A stretch of 64,000 bases of DNA from Pseudovibrio brasiliensis (lineage in GTDB: Bacteria > Pseudomonadota > Alphaproteobacteria > Rhizobiales > Stappiaceae), in assembly GCF_018282095.1 (NCBI RefSeq), contig NZ_CP074126.1, forward strand, positions 3,576,341-3,640,340, in the 5' to 3' direction. The stretch's first letter is position 1; each line of letters begins with the position of its first letter. Position numbers and translations under genes: made by a program. Positions 19,162 to 29,784 of this stretch are shown one piece after another. The notes beneath the pieces are model-generated. The model was not told where the DNA came from. It saw only the letters and a list, made by a program, of their open reading frames with translations, and searched no databases.

Positions 19162-19245
19162 ATGACTGTCACACGAAGCTTTAACGCCGTCGCAATCACA
19201 CTTGCATTCGCATTTGTTGCTGCTGTCGTTATCGGCCTACTGTAG
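19162..19245 (+). CDS. 27-residue single-helix membrane peptide
   Basis: A short open frame, ATG to TAG, preceded by GGGAGAT at good spacing. The product begins MTVTRSFN and then forms one hydrophobic helix (AVAITLAFAFVAAVVIGLL) to the end, like the small subunit peptides of terminal oxidases (CydX-type) or other membrane-complex regulators. No partner operon lies next to it. The strong ribosome site and exclusively helix-forming content make it more than chance. Confidence 0.55.
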   Translation: MTVTRSFNAVAITLAFAFVAAVVIGLL

Positions 19246-19312
19246 ACCCTTCCCCCCATACTTACGAAGTCCTTCAAGAATAAAAATCCGAAGGCACCAA
19301 CAATCCAGATGC

Positions 19313-19343
19313 ACAAAGAAACCCACCTTGTTTCCAAGGTGGG
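19313..19343 (-). terminator. Rho-independent terminator of azoreductase gene
   Basis: Perfect 9-bp stem (19322-19330 and 19335-19343) with a 4-nt loop; the minus strand then reads TTTCTTTG. It lies 31 bp past the azoreductase stop. Confidence 0.8.
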
Positions 19344-19373
19344 CTCCAGATGAGACATTGATTTGTCGCGGAA

Positions 19374-19970
19374 TTATGCAGCCACGGCTGTCAGGCCCGC
19401 CATTGTGTTCTGCGCCTTCTCAATCGCACCATCACGATCAACAGCAACACCTTCCGCTGCAATCACTTCCACATCAGTAATACCGATGAAGCCAAGCACC
19501 TGCTTGAGGTAAGGCACTGCAAAGTCCGCTGGGGAGCCAACAGGCACGCCGCCGGTTGCTGCTATGATGTAAGCCTTCTTGCCCTTCAGCAGGCCTTCTG
19601 GGCCGTATTCTGTGTACTGGAAGGTCACACCAACACGCGCCACCTGATCAACCCAGGCCTTCAGCACAGCTGGAACAGAGAAGTTGTAGATCGGTGCACC
19701 AATCACAAGAACATCAGCTTCCTTCAGTTCTGAGATGAGTGTGTCAGACAGAGCAAGACCAGCTCTCTGATCTTCGTTGCGCTGCTCTTCTGGGGTGTAA
19801 GCAGCACCAATCCAGGTCTCATCAATGAATGAAACAGGTTGGTTGAGGTCACGCACGATAACTTCATCACCTACGTTGGAAAGCTTGCGAACCAACTCGT
19901 CTGCAAGCTGACGGGTGACGGAGGTTGAAGTTGCGGCTGAACTGTCGATCTTCAGAATTGTCTTTTTCAT
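19374..19970 (-). CDS. azoR: FMN-dependent NADH-azoreductase / quinone reductase
   Basis: 198 residues, the usual AzoR length. Flavodoxin-like fold: KIDSSA for the FMN phosphate near the start, APIYNFSVPAVLKAWVDQ near residue 100, and AATGGVP near 142. The enzyme reduces quinones and azo compounds by two electrons using NADH, protecting against quinone stress. ATG 19970 follows GGAGACGAC; a longer frame to 20033 lacks a site. Transcribed alone between its own terminator and that of metH. Confidence 0.92.
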   Translation of the reverse strand: MKKTILKIDSSAATSTSVTRQLADELVRKLSNVGDEVIVRDLNQPVSFIDETWIGAAYTPEEQRNEDQRAGLALSDTLISELKEADVLVIGAPIYNFSVPAVLKAWVDQVARVGVTFQYTEYGPEGLLKGKKAYIIAATGGVPVGSPADFAVPYLKQVLGFIGITDVEVIAAEGVAVDRDGAIEKAQNTMAGLTAVAA

Positions 19971-20155
19971 CTGTCGTCTCCAATAGCGTATTCCTAAAAG
20001 TGGCTCCGGCTTTCGGAGCGGAATACCTGACATTCTCTGAGCTCCTCATCAGGAGCGATTGTTTTCTCTTGAACATACATAATCGAACCACAGCGGATGA
20101 TTAGACCACTATTTGGAAACAGTCTTTGCACGCATCATCGACAATCCCGACAAGC

Positions 20156-20184
20156 AAAAAGGGCTACAAGTTTCCTTGCAGCCC
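20156..20184 (-). terminator. Rho-independent terminator of methionine operon
   Basis: Minus-strand stem of 10 bp (20175-20184 and 20161-20170, one wobble) with a GAAA loop and five T residues, 26 bp after the metH stop. Confidence 0.85.
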
Positions 20185-20209
20185 TGATTAAGATCTATAT
20201 ATCAGTGCG

Positions 20210-23200
20210 CTATTCCGCAGCTTCACGAGCCATCGGATTGTAATTCAGGATTGGTGCCAACCAGCGCTCTGCTGTTTCCAGATCCCAGCCCTTACGAACT
20301 GCATAGTCCTGAACCTGATCCCGCTCGATCTTGCCAACACCAAAATAGTGGCTGTCAGGGTGTGAGAAGTAGAGGCCGGACACAGCGGAACCAGGCCACA
20401 TCGCATAGCTCTCAGTCAGAGAAATGCCAGTCTGCGCTTCCGCATCAAGCAGCTCCCACAAAGTGCCCTTCTCAGTATGGTCTGGCTGTGCCGGATACCC
20501 CGGAGCCGGACGGATACCATCATAGCCCTCTGCAATCAGCTCAGCATTGGAAAGGCCTTCGTTTGGTGCATACGCCCAAAGCTCGGTACGCACCAGCTGG
20601 TGCATACGTTCTGCAAGAGCTTCCGCAAGACGATCTGCAATCGCCTGACTGAGGATCTTGTTGTAGTCATCGCCTGCATCTGCATAACGCTTGGCAAGCA
20701 CGTCCTCACCAATACCAGCGGTAACAGCAAAGCCACCAACATAATCTGGAATGCCGCTTTCAACCGGCGCAACAAAGTCCGCCAGCGCCACATTGCCACG
20801 ATCAGAAGAAGAACGGTCCATCTGCTGACGAAGAGTGTAAAGACGCTTCAGCTCTTCTGTACGGCTCTCATCAGTGTAAAGCACCAGATCATCACCATCC
20901 TGAGCACATGGCCAGAAACCAACCACAGCATTCGCCTGCAGCAGCTTGCCGTCCACGATCTCCTTCAGCATCTCCCGCGCATCATTATAAAGCGCCTGAG
21001 CCGCCGGGCCGTAACGATCATCGGTCAGAACCGCCGGATAAGCCCCTTTGATCTCCCAGGTCGCAAAGAATGGTGTCCAGTCGATGTAATCCACCAGCTC
21101 TTCCAGAGAGAAGTCTATAAAGGTCTTGATACCAAGGAACTTTGGCTTGGTTGGCTTGTGCGTTTCAAAGTCCGGCTTGAAGCGGTTTGCTCGCGCCTTC
21201 TCGATACTCGCACGCACCTTCTTGTTCCGCGCCGCCGCATGCTTCTCAGCCACATCCACATACTCAAGGCGAGTGTTCTCGTAGATCTCCTCACGGCCAC
21301 CCTCAGCCATCAGGCGAGACGCAACACCAACTGCACGGCCAGCATCTGTCACATAGATCGCCTGACCCTTGGAGTAGTTCGGGTGGATTTTAACCGCCGT
21401 ATGCACACGAGAGGTCGTCGCACCACCAATCAGCAGCGGAATATCAAGACCTTCACGTTCCATCTCGGAGGCCACGTGACACATTTCGTCCAGAGAAGGT
21501 GTGATCAGACCGGAAAGCCCGATGATGTCCACGTTGTGCTTCTTCGCTTCATCAATGATCTTCGCCGTCGGCACCATCACGCCAAGATCGATAACTTCGA
21601 AGTTGTTACACTGCAGAACAACGCCAACGATGTTCTTGCCAATGTCGTGCACATCACCCTTCACAGTCGCCATCAGGATCTTGCCGTTGGATGAGCTCTC
21701 ATCCAGACCAAGCTCCTTCTTCTCCTGCTCAAGGTAAGGCATCAGATAAGCAACCGCCGCTTTCATCACGCGAGCAGATTTCACCACCTGCGGCAGGAAC
21801 ATCTTGCCTGCACCAAACAGGTCACCCACCACGTTCATACCGTCCATCAGCGGACCTTCAATCACGTGCAGCGGACGATCAAAGTTCAGACGTGCCTCTT
21901 CCGTATCCTCAACGATAAAGTCCGTGATACCGTGAACCAGCGAGTGCTCTAGGCGCTTCGCAACAGTGCCTTCGCGCCAGGTCAGGTCAACTTCACGCTT
22001 CTTACCACCAGCGCCCTTAAACTTCTCAGCAGCATCCAGCAGACGATCCGTGGAGTCAGAACGGCGGTTCAGCACCACATCTTCACAAAGCTCACGCAGT
22101 TCCGCAGGCAGGTCATCATAAACCGCCAGCTGCCCCGCATTCACGATGCCCATGTCCATGCCCGCCTGAATGGCGTGATAGAGGAACACAGAGTGCATCG
22201 CTTCACGAACAGGCTCGTTGCCACGGAAGGAGAACGACAGGTTGGAAACACCGCCAGAGATATGCGCGTAAGGCAGGTTCTCTGAAATCCAGCGCGTCGC
22301 TTCAATGAAGTCCACGCCGTAATTGTCGTGCTCTTCAATACCGGTCGCCACGGCAAAGATGTTCGGATCGAAGATGATATCTTCCGGACCAAAGCCAACC
22401 TTATCGACCAGCACATCATAAGAGCGCTTACAGATCTCAATCTTGCGCTGAAGTGTGTCCGCCTGACCAGTCTCGTCAAACGCCATCACAACCACAGCAG
22501 CGCCATACCGACGGATCAGCTTAGCCTGCGCGATGAAGTTCTCCTCTCCCTCTTTCAGAGAGATGGAGTTCACCACAGCCTTACCCTGCACACACTTCAG
22601 GCCAGCCTCAATCACAGTCCACTTGGAACTATCGATCATCACCGGAACTTTAGCGATATCCGGCTCAGCCGCAATCAGGTTGAGGAAGGTGACCATGGCT
22701 TCTTCACTGTCCAGAAGCCCTTCATCCATGTTGATGTCGATGATCTGCGCACCGTTCTCCACCTGAGAGCGAGCCACATCCAACGCTGTGGTGTAATCAT
22801 CATTCTTGATCAGCTTACGGAAACGCGCGGAACCCGTCACGTTGGTCCGCTCACCCACATTCACAAAGTTCACGTCCTTGGTGAAAGTAAATGGCTCCAG
22901 ACCAGACAAACGCATCAGGCGCGGAACTTCTGGCAAAGCGCGTGGCGGCAAACCTTCAACAGCATCTGCAACTGCTTTGATGTGCTCCGGTGTCGTACCA
23001 CAACACCCACCAACCACATTCACGAGACCAGCTTCAGCAAACTCTTTCAAAAGCCCGGCCATGTATTCCGGGCTCTCATCATACTCACCAAACTCGTTCG
23101 GCAAGCCAGCATTTGGATAAGCACAGACCAGCGTATCAGCCACGCGGGAAATCTCATCCACGTGCGCACGCATCTCTTTCGCACCCAGCGCACAGTTCAG

Positions 23201-23956
23201 GCCAACCGTAAACGGCGCAGCATGGCGAACGGAGTTCCAGAATGCTTCAGGGGTCTGGCCGGAAAGTGTACGTCCGGAAAGGTCAGTGATCGTACCGGAG
23301 ATCATCACCGGCAGCTTCACGCCCTTCTCTTCAAATACCTCATCAATCGCAAACAAAGCCGCTTTTGCGTTCAGTGTATCAAAAATGGTTTCAACAAGGA
23401 TCAGATCACAGCCACCGTCGATCAGACCACGTGTTGCTTCAGCATAAGAGTCTTTCAGATCATCAAAGGAAACCGCGCGGAAGCCCGGATTGTTCACATC
23501 AGGAGAGATGGAAGCTGTCCGGTTGGTTGGCCCAAGACCACCAGCCACAAAACGGCGGCGGGATGGATCAATCTCCTTCATCTGCTCAACAGCTTCACAG
23601 CAAAGGCGCGCGCCTTCCTTGTTCAGCTCATACACGATACTCTCCATCGCATAATCAGCCTGCGCAATGGAGGTTGAGGAGAAGGTGTTGGTCTCAATAA
23701 TGTCAGCACCTGCCTTCAGATACTGAAGGTGGATGTCCCGAATAGCATCCGGCTGCGTCAGGATCAGAAGGTCATTGTTGCCCTTCAGGTCCTGGTTCCA
23801 GCTTTTGAAGCGCTCACCTCTGAACTGCTCTTCGCTAAACTGAAGATTCTGGATCATAGTTCCCATGGCGCCATCCAGAACAAGGATACGCTCCTTGGCG
23901 GCTGCTTCTAGGGCTGCAAAAATGTCCGAACCGGTCTTTTTCACCTGCAAACTCAT
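20210..23956 (-). CDS. metH: Cobalamin-dependent methionine synthase
   Basis: 1248 residues, close to E. coli MetH. It transfers the methyl of methyltetrahydrofolate to homocysteine through methylcobalamin. Four modules are visible: the homocysteine domain (about 15-335) with the zinc cysteines in [10 protein letters not shown]; the pterin-binding domain (about 365-625); the B12 cap and cobalamin-binding domain (about 650-890) with the DVHDIGKN base-off histidine near 770; and the AdoMet reactivation domain (about 910-1240). It is the last gene of an operon behind metF, with an intercistronic hairpin (about 23992-24015). The enzyme depends on cobalt, for which a riboswitch-controlled permease lies 15 kb away. 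Confidence 0.97.
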   Translation of the reverse strand: MSLQVKKTGSDIFAALEAAAKERILVLDGAMGTMIQNLQFSEEQFRGERFKSWNQDLKGNNDLLILTQPDAIRDIHLQYLKAGADIIETNTFSSTSIAQADYAMESIVYELNKEGARLCCEAVEQMKEIDPSRRRFVAGGLGPTNRTASISPDVNNPGFRAVSFDDLKDSYAEATRGLIDGGCDLILVETIFDTLNAKAALFAIDEVFEEKGVKLPVMISGTITDLSGRTLSGQTPEAFWNSVRHAAPFTVGLNCALGAKEMRAHVDEISRVADTLVCAYPNAGLPNEFGEYDESPEYMAGLLKEFAEAGLVNVVGGCCGTTPEHIKAVADAVEGLPPRALPEVPRLMRLSGLEPFTFTKDVNFVNVGERTNVTGSARFRKLIKNDDYTTALDVARSQVENGAQIIDINMDEGLLDSEEAMVTFLNLIAAEPDIAKVPVMIDSSKWTVIEAGLKCVQGKAVVNSISLKEGEENFIAQAKLIRRYGAAVVVMAFDETGQADTLQRKIEICKRSYDVLVDKVGFGPEDIIFDPNIFAVATGIEEHDNYGVDFIEATRWISENLPYAHISGGVSNLSFSFRGNEPVREAMHSVFLYHAIQAGMDMGIVNAGQLAVYDDLPAELRELCEDVVLNRRSDSTDRLLDAAEKFKGAGGKKREVDLTWREGTVAKRLEHSLVHGITDFIVEDTEEARLNFDRPLHVIEGPLMDGMNVVGDLFGAGKMFLPQVVKSARVMKAAVAYLMPYLEQEKKELGLDESSSNGKILMATVKGDVHDIGKNIVGVVLQCNNFEVIDLGVMVPTAKIIDEAKKHNVDIIGLSGLITPSLDEMCHVASEMEREGLDIPLLIGGATTSRVHTAVKIHPNYSKGQAIYVTDAGRAVGVASRLMAEGGREEIYENTRLEYVDVAEKHAAARNKKVRASIEKARANRFKPDFETHKPTKPKFLGIKTFIDFSLEELVDYIDWTPFFATWEIKGAYPAVLTDDRYGPAAQALYNDAREMLKEIVDGKLLQANAVVGFWPCAQDGDDLVLYTDESRTEELKRLYTLRQQMDRSSSDRGNVALADFVAPVESGIPDYVGGFAVTAGIGEDVLAKRYADAGDDYNKILSQAIADRLAEALAERMHQLVRTELWAYAPNEGLSNAELIAEGYDGIRPAPGYPAQPDHTEKGTLWELLDAEAQTGISLTESYAMWPGSAVSGLYFSHPDSHYFGVGKIERDQVQDYAVRKGWDLETAERWLAPILNYNPMAREAAE

Positions 23957-24043
23957 GGGATCCGATCTTTTCTAGTACTTTATTTTGTGCGGGTCACGGC
24001 TGGGCCGTAACCCGATAATTATCTCTGCTGACGTGGATTAAGT

Positions 24044-24964
24044 TCAGGCGGCGACAGATGCTTTCACATCCTGTTTTGCCCGAAGTCCAAGCATGTGGCA
24101 GATCGCGTAAACGAGGTCCGCCTTGTTCATGGTGTAGAAGTGGAAGTCTTCAACACCGTCATCTGCAAGGCTCATCACCTGCTCAGCCGCCACCGCTGCA
24201 GCAACCAGTTCACGGGTGCGAGGGTCATCATCCAGACCATCAAACCGGTGTGCCAGCCAACCCGGTACAGAAGCACCGGTTTTCTTCGCAAAACCGGAAA
24301 TGCCCTTGAAGCTGGTCACAGGAACAATGCCCGGAATGATCGGAATGTTGATGCCAGCCGCACGAACGCGGTCCACATAACGGAAGTAATGGTCGTTATC
24401 GAAGAAGAACTGAGTGATCGCACGGGTCGCGCCCGCATCCACCTTTGCCTTCAACACATCCAGCTCAGCATCCCAACTTGGAGATTCAGGGTGCTTCTCC
24501 GGATAAGCAGAAACAGAAACCTCAAAATCACCAATCGTCTTGATGGACGCCACCAGATCAGCAGTAGACTGATAACCACCCTCATGCGGGTGGTAGGCCT
24601 CACCAAGACCAGCAGCCGGGTCACCACGCAGCGCCACAATGTGACGAACGCCAGCATCCCAGTAAGCCTGAATAACTTCGTTCACTTCTTCCTTGGTGGC
24701 ATCCACACAAGTCAGGTGAGCAGCTGGCTTCAGAGCAGTCTCATTCACAATACGCGAAACGGTTGAGTGAGTACGTTCACGGGTCGATCCGCCAGCACCG
24801 TAGGTGACGGATACAAAGCTTGGGCTCAGAGGCTCAAGCCGTTTGATTGACGACCAAAGCTGTTGCTCCATCTTCTCGCTCTTTGGAGGGAAAAACTCGA
24901 AAGAAACGGAGATGTCAGAGGCTCCATTGAGCCTAAAACGGCGATCGATACTATGTTCGCTCAT
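24044..24964 (-). CDS. metF: 5,10-methylenetetrahydrofolate reductase
   Basis: 306 residues, the normal bacterial length. FAD enzyme that makes 5-methyltetrahydrofolate, the methyl donor for MetH downstream. Signature stretches are SFEFFPPKSE near residue 20, VSVTYGAGGSTR, HIVALRGDP and TRAITQFFFD. ATG 24964 lies two bases after the stop of the ArsR-methyltransferase gene, so translation is probably coupled and the longer in-frame extension to 25036 is unlikely. It links the folate pool with methionine synthesis. Confidence 0.95.
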   Translation of the reverse strand: MSEHSIDRRFRLNGASDISVSFEFFPPKSEKMEQQLWSSIKRLEPLSPSFVSVTYGAGGSTRERTHSTVSRIVNETALKPAAHLTCVDATKEEVNEVIQAYWDAGVRHIVALRGDPAAGLGEAYHPHEGGYQSTADLVASIKTIGDFEVSVSAYPEKHPESPSWDAELDVLKAKVDAGATRAITQFFFDNDHYFRYVDRVRAAGINIPIIPGIVPVTSFKGISGFAKKTGASVPGWLAHRFDGLDDDPRTRELVAAAVAAEQVMSLADDGVEDFHFYTMNKADLVYAICHMLGLRAKQDVKASVAA

Positions 24965-24966
24965 AA

Positions 24967-25995
24967 CTAAGCAAGCTCCTTGGTCGGATCCGCTACAGGC
25001 AGGTCGGTCACAACCCGACGATCCTGAGCGAGCCAAAGGGTAACAGTTAATTTGTCTTTTTCCCCCGCGCCCGGGGTAAGATCATTCGTTGAAACAAGCT
25101 CCAGATCAGCTTCTGCAAGCCAATTGCCCACTTGTTCCTGAGAAAAGCCAAGGCGACGATGCGCATGCTTTTCTCGCAAAAACTCCAGTTCGTGAGGAGC
25201 AAAATCAACGAGCAAGAGGCGACCACCCGGCCGTAAAGTACGGGCAGCTTCCAAAATCGCCCGCCCAGGTTCTTCCAGATAGTGAAGAACCTGATGAACC
25301 ACTGTCAGATCAGCTGTGTCCGGTGCAATCGGCAGCGCATAAATATCGCCCTGACGCACCTGTGCTTTCTGCAAGCCCACACGGTCCAGATTGGCCCGCG
25401 CCACAGAAAGCATGTTCTGGCTGGTATCAATGCCAATGCCACGCTCATATTGCTCGCTGAACAGTTCCAGCAAACGTCCGGTTCCAGTCCCAAGGTCTAG
25501 GAGGGTATCAAAGGACTTGGACCCCACAAGCGCACGCATAGCAGCTTCGACAGCAACTTCAGGAACATGAAGACTACGCTCCTTGTCCCAGTTGTTGGCA
25601 CGTGCTGCAAAGAAAGCCGCCGCTTCCTCCGCCTTTGCACGGCGCAACGACACCAAACGGTCATGGTCAGCTGCAAGCACCGGATCACTCTGCTGGCTTT
25701 GCGCAACAATGCGCCGTGCCAACTCTGCCGGACCACCTTCACCAAGACGGTAATAAACCCAGGCCCCTTCCGGATAACGCTTGATCACCCCGGCCTCACA
25801 CAGAAGCTTCAGGTGGCGCGAAATCCGAGGCTGGCTCTGTCCAAGAATGACTGTCAGATCCTTCACGGTCAGCTCGCCAAGCACAAGCAAAGCAAGCAGA
25901 CGAATACGTGTCGTCTCACCACAGGCACGCAAGCAGCCCACCAAATCCTCTACCGGGAGTTTGCCTTCTGGTTCATTATTTACTGTCGTTATCAA
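24967..25995 (-). CDS. ArsR-type regulator fused to SAM methyltransferase domain
   Basis: 342 residues. An ArsR winged helix (about 18-95) with LGQSQPRISRHLKLL as recognition region, then a class I methyltransferase-like domain (about 145-300) with LLDLGTGTGRLLELF. Arsenic-type cysteine pairs are not evident in the winged helix. In Alphaproteobacteria this fused type sits ahead of metF/metH, and smaller ArsR relatives (SahR) respond to S-adenosylhomocysteine, so the second domain may serve as the SAM/SAH sensor (inference). First gene of the operon; an 18-bp palindrome lies 36 bp upstream and is the probable autoregulatory operator. Confidence 0.85.
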   Translation of the reverse strand: MITTVNNEPEGKLPVEDLVGCLRACGETTRIRLLALLVLGELTVKDLTVILGQSQPRISRHLKLLCEAGVIKRYPEGAWVYYRLGEGGPAELARRIVAQSQQSDPVLAADHDRLVSLRRAKAEEAAAFFAARANNWDKERSLHVPEVAVEAAMRALVGSKSFDTLLDLGTGTGRLLELFSEQYERGIGIDTSQNMLSVARANLDRVGLQKAQVRQGDIYALPIAPDTADLTVVHQVLHYLEEPGRAILEAARTLRPGGRLLLVDFAPHELEFLREKHAHRRLGFSQEQVGNWLAEADLELVSTNDLTPGAGEKDKLTVTLWLAQDRRVVTDLPVADPTKELA

Positions 25996-26030
25996 GCCTA
26001 TTACCGCCGCCAGCTGATCGAATAATATGA

Positions 26031-26048
26031 TATAAAGATATCTTTATA
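26031..26048. promoter_or_regulatory. Perfect 18-bp operator palindrome of met operon
   Basis: TATAAAGATATCTTTATA is perfectly self-complementary and lies 36 bp upstream of the ArsR-methyltransferase start. ArsR-family dimers bind AT-rich palindromes of this length, so this is the likely site for repression of the whole arsR-metF-metH operon. Confidence 0.7.
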
Positions 26049-26200
26049 CGTATAAGAACTCGATGACAAGGAGGAACATTCCCTTCTCGCACCAAAAGAG
26101 GAATAGTTTTTCTGAGTTTTCCTTGAAAATTGGCTGATCAAATTTCAACTCTGACATTCCCATGGGTCAAACAGAGCGAAAAACCGCCAATTTGCGGCAT

Positions 26201-28543
26201 TTATGCCTTGGAAGGATTATCCGGGTCATCGTCTTCAACAATCGGTAAAACGGCACCACCCATCGCTTTTTTCTGTGAGTCAGAGAAAGATCGGCCTCCC
26301 GCAGCACCTTCATCGATCCTCACCTTCACCTCACGGTGGGCAAATGTGATGCCTTCGCGGTTGAAGATTTCCCGAATGCCAGCAAACACGGCCTTCCGCA
26401 GGATGTATTGATCTCCCGGTCGCGTCGTGAACTTCACCCGCACGATCATCGCTGAGTCTTCCAGCGCAGTGATGCCTTGTGATTGAAGCGGCTCCAGAAA
26501 CTTCGGCCCCAGCTCAGAATCATTCAGCAGCTTATCTCCAAGCTGAGAGATCAACTCCCGCATCCGGTCCACATCCGTATCGTAAGTAACCCGAAACGCC
26601 AGCTTCATCATGGTCCAGTCACGGGAGGAGTTCTTCACGAAAGACAGGTTGCCAAAAGGAACCGTATTCAGAAGACCATCAGACTGACGCAGTTGCATGG
26701 ACCGGATAGAGATCCGCTCCACCGTCCCCTCTACATTGTTGGTCACATAGATGTACTCACCCGTGCGGAAAGCATCATCCAGCAGGAAGAACGCACCGGA
26801 AAAGATGTCCTTGATCAGCGTCTGCGCCCCAAAGCCAACCGCAAGCCCAACAACACCGGCACCCGCAAACAACGGGCCGATGTTCACCCCGATCTCTGAC
26901 AGAGCGACCATGCCAGAGAGCACCACAATAGAGATCAGTAGGAAGTTTCGTAGGATTGGAAGCAGCGTCGCCAACCGCCCCATCTTGGCCTGACCGCTCT
27001 TGTCGCTCTCAGAAATCTCAATCTGACGCTGAATGGTAATGTGAACAGCCTGATAGGCCATGTAGCCAAAGAACACGATCAATGCGACTTCAACCAGATT
27101 ACCGAACAGCCCATCCTGCTTGAAGAGATTGATCCCCCACGCTTCGATAATGACTGCCAGACCAAACATCAGCGTCACCAAGCGGGCACCATGGTCCAGC
27201 AGTTGCCGGTAAGGCTGGCGCCCTGCCTCTTTATCCGCGGCCAACGCCCGCGCCTCAGCATTGACTTCCTCTTGATTGTAAGTGTGCCCCGCTCTTTCCT
27301 CCACCAGCACAATCTCTTCAACAAACGCATCCTGCAGCCTGTCGATGTTGATCGGCGGTAACAGCCATTTATCAATGACGAGAAGAAGAATGCCGTAGAG
27401 CAGAACACTGGCAAAGATCGCGACAATCGGTGCAAGCAATAGCAAACTGTCGTAGGTCAGCCCCAACAGCAACCGATGTGCAAACACCAGCCACGCCACC
27501 AGAAAGTAAGCCAGCGCTGCCAGATGCCAGTTCTGACTAAACAGCCGCCGCCAGACCCGTCGCCGTTGAGCTGGATCTTGCTGGCCTGAGAACCAACTCC
27601 CAATCGGTCTGCGATAAATGTAGCAGATCACCGCAGCTGAAATGGCCAGAAACAACCCACTCTGCAAATCCAGAATACGCTGCGCATTGGCATTAAGCGA
27701 CAAGTGGCTCATCCATCTGCCAAACGCCAGAAGAAAGAAGGCCACACCACCACAGAAAACAATGGCATGTAGAAAGGATCGCGCAACTTGATCATCCAGC
27801 GGCACCACCCGGTGATGCTCATTCCCGACAGCCAGAAAGTTGCGCGTAAAGATAAGCAGTAGCCTGAAGAAAAAATAAAAGCTGGCGAAGATCAACGCCG
27901 CATGCCGCACACTCTCCGTATTATCTGAAATCACGAGGATAAGTGCGAAGGTCACAATCACATGCAGAAAGATCGCTGCCACCTGCACCAGTGATCGGGA
28001 GAACAGAAAACCAATTTTCTCCGCCCTGCTCTCTGGCTTACCCCGATAAAACCGCAGCAACCGCTTGGCAAACAACTTGTCAGCCAGCAGCTCCACCACA
28101 AAGCCAAGGGTGATAGCAAACAACGTCAGCGCAAAAATCTGCCAGACCCAAGAAACGTTGGTATCAGGCCGCGCCCGCTCCAAAGCGTTGTGAACGTGAA
28201 CCGGAAAGTTACCTAGATCCAACAGGACAGCATTCAGAGACTCGCTGGAGCGATCGATATTCTCCAGCGAGAAAAGCTCAAGGCCGTTCGACAGTCCAAA
28301 GACAAGCTCTTCATTGCCCATAGCAGCAGGCGCGCTCTGCACCATCATCTCCTGCTCTTCAACCATGGGAGCTGCAGCAGCGGGAGTTCCAGTTTCTGCC
28401 GTTTGCGCGGCGACAAAACTGATGTGCAACAGGAGCCCCATACCAACAAGAACAAGCAGCGTCAGAAAGGAGATAAGTAAATTAAGGAAGCGATCCGCTT
28501 TAGCACTGTCAGAAGAAACTTTTTTGCTTTTTCTTACTTGCAT
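26201..28543 (-). CDS. MscS-family mechanosensitive channel, large type
   Basis: About 780 residues. After an N-terminal helix and an acidic/alanine-rich periplasmic region come about ten membrane helices and the MscS core near residues 570-740. The pore helix and following beta domain read GAGVVGLAVGFGAQTL-KDIFSGAFFLLDD, then TVERISIRSMQLR. It would act as an emergency release valve under osmotic downshock, or as a modulated channel, as the extra helices resemble larger MscS relatives. ATG 28543 follows CAGGA; the frame is open up to a TTG at 28570. Confidence 0.9.
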   Translation of the reverse strand: MQVRKSKKVSSDSAKADRFLNLLISFLTLLVLVGMGLLLHISFVAAQTAETGTPAAAAPMVEEQEMMVQSAPAAMGNEELVFGLSNGLELFSLENIDRSSESLNAVLLDLGNFPVHVHNALERARPDTNVSWVWQIFALTLFAITLGFVVELLADKLFAKRLLRFYRGKPESRAEKIGFLFSRSLVQVAAIFLHVIVTFALILVISDNTESVRHAALIFASFYFFFRLLLIFTRNFLAVGNEHHRVVPLDDQVARSFLHAIVFCGGVAFFLLAFGRWMSHLSLNANAQRILDLQSGLFLAISAAVICYIYRRPIGSWFSGQQDPAQRRRVWRRLFSQNWHLAALAYFLVAWLVFAHRLLLGLTYDSLLLLAPIVAIFASVLLYGILLLVIDKWLLPPINIDRLQDAFVEEIVLVEERAGHTYNQEEVNAEARALAADKEAGRQPYRQLLDHGARLVTLMFGLAVIIEAWGINLFKQDGLFGNLVEVALIVFFGYMAYQAVHITIQRQIEISESDKSGQAKMGRLATLLPILRNFLLISIVVLSGMVALSEIGVNIGPLFAGAGVVGLAVGFGAQTLIKDIFSGAFFLLDDAFRTGEYIYVTNNVEGTVERISIRSMQLRQSDGLLNTVPFGNLSFVKNSSRDWTMMKLAFRVTYDTDVDRMRELISQLGDKLLNDSELGPKFLEPLQSQGITALEDSAMIVRVKFTTRPGDQYILRKAVFAGIREIFNREGITFAHREVKVRIDEGAAGGRSFSDSQKKAMGGAVLPIVEDDDPDNPSKA

Positions 28544-28642
28544 CAATCCTGCTTTGGCTACACGACCCAATCAGGCAGGAGTAAACACGACGAGTACCTA
28601 AAGTTGCTTTTGAAGAACCACTCGACTTTTGGATTAAATTGA

Positions 28643-28670
28643 CAAAGAAAAGGGCCGCCGAAGCGACCCT
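28643..28670 (-). terminator. Rho-independent terminator of DUF2336 gene
   Basis: Minus-strand 8-bp stem with TTCG tetraloop (28651-28670) followed by TTTTCTTT. It ends the DUF2336 transcript, 28 bp past the stop. Confidence 0.85.
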
Positions 28671-28698
28671 TGAATAACCAATGCGTAAAGAGCGAGCT

Positions 28699-29784
28699 TT
28701 AAGCCATCCATTGCTCTTTCCAGGTGATGAACTGCTTATAAGCTTCCTGCTGATCCAGCGCCTGATAAGTCTTCAACGCAGCCTGTCGCTGAGAGTTGGA
28801 AAGGCGATAGCGCCAAGGCCCAATCTTCAACAGCGCCTGAACTGTCATCATGCCAAATCCGGAAGCCCGGCACACAACAAGGAATGGCTCCGTGTCATTG
28901 CGCACCGTCCAGTGCTGTGCCTCGGAATGACCAATCCCCGCCAGCATCGCAAATGCAGCAACAGCCTCGGCAAAGCGATCCTCTTCCGCATAAGCCCGCA
29001 ACGCATTTTCATTGAGGCGCCCCTGACGAACCAGCTCCATCACACGGCCACGTCCAGTCTCAAAGTCATAACGACCAAGCCAGAACTCATTGGAAAGCTT
29101 ACCAGCCGCAATCCGCGCAGCTTTTGGAAGCTTACCAGCAACGTCGCTTGCACCTTCTTTAATAAGCTGCTTGCGAACCTGCTCACTCGCAAAATTAATA
29201 AGCGCTTCGATATGCGCATCTGCAAGATCCGCACGCTGACCAAGCGCCATCTGCAGCACCTCGTCTCCGCGAGCTTCACTCATCAAGGAGTTCACACTAC
29301 GCTGACCCAGCACCGCACCATCATTGCCAGCAACAGTCTGTTTCACCTCGGAGTTTCCGAGATCGACCAGAACCTCACTGATATTCTCAGAAATCACATC
29401 ACGCTTTGCAATCGCCAGGCGGTGATCATCGCTCTTGCTGCGCGCAATGCTCACCAGATCACTCTCACGCAACACGTTGGAGCTCCGCAGCAGCGGCTCA
29501 GCGATATCAATCTCATCAAAGGCAAGCTTACGAACAGTCTGTTCCGGAGCACGACGTACTTCAGAAAGCTGCTCAGCCATATAACTCAGCGCATGCCGCT
29601 CAACCATTTCTGAGAGACGGAGCATGACGCTATCATAGATATCAATCTGATCATCAGAGCACCGCTCCCACGTCCGGGCAAACAAAAGTGCCACATGGCG
29701 GGCAAGCTCCGAACGCCGCTCGATATTTTTTTCAAGCGCCAGAGATTTGAAGTCAACGATATGAGAAGCCAAGTCAGATGACAT
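28699..29784 (-). CDS. DUF2336 protein (HEAT-repeat-like)
   Basis: 361 residues, almost wholly helical, without membrane segments. The N-terminal region (LALEKNIERRSELARHVALLF) and the tandem two-helix units of about 35-40 residues are typical of DUF2336, an alphaproteobacterial family often linked to cell-cycle, chemotaxis or cyclic-di-GMP genes. No biochemical function is established for the family. Monocistronic with its own terminator. Confidence 0.75.
   Translation of the reverse strand: MSSDLASHIVDFKSLALEKNIERRSELARHVALLFARTWERCSDDQIDIYDSVMLRLSEMVERHALSYMAEQLSEVRRAPEQTVRKLAFDEIDIAEPLLRSSNVLRESDLVSIARSKSDDHRLAIAKRDVISENISEVLVDLGNSEVKQTVAGNDGAVLGQRSVNSLMSEARGDEVLQMALGQRADLADAHIEALINFASEQVRKQLIKEGASDVAGKLPKAARIAAGKLSNEFWLGRYDFETGRGRVMELVRQGRLNENALRAYAEEDRFAEAVAAFAMLAGIGHSEAQHWTVRNDTEPFLVVCRASGFGMMTVQALLKIGPWRYRLSNSQRQAALKTYQALDQQEAYKQFITWKEQWMA

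Noticed and set aside
22328-23677. 449-residue open frame antisense to metH
   Set aside because: Shadow of metH; the translated sequence is rich in His/Arg/Thr without any motif.
23957-24043. Possible SAM or SAH riboswitch ahead of metH
   Set aside because: Only a simple hairpin (23992-24015) between metF and metH; none of the conserved riboswitch core blocks is seen.
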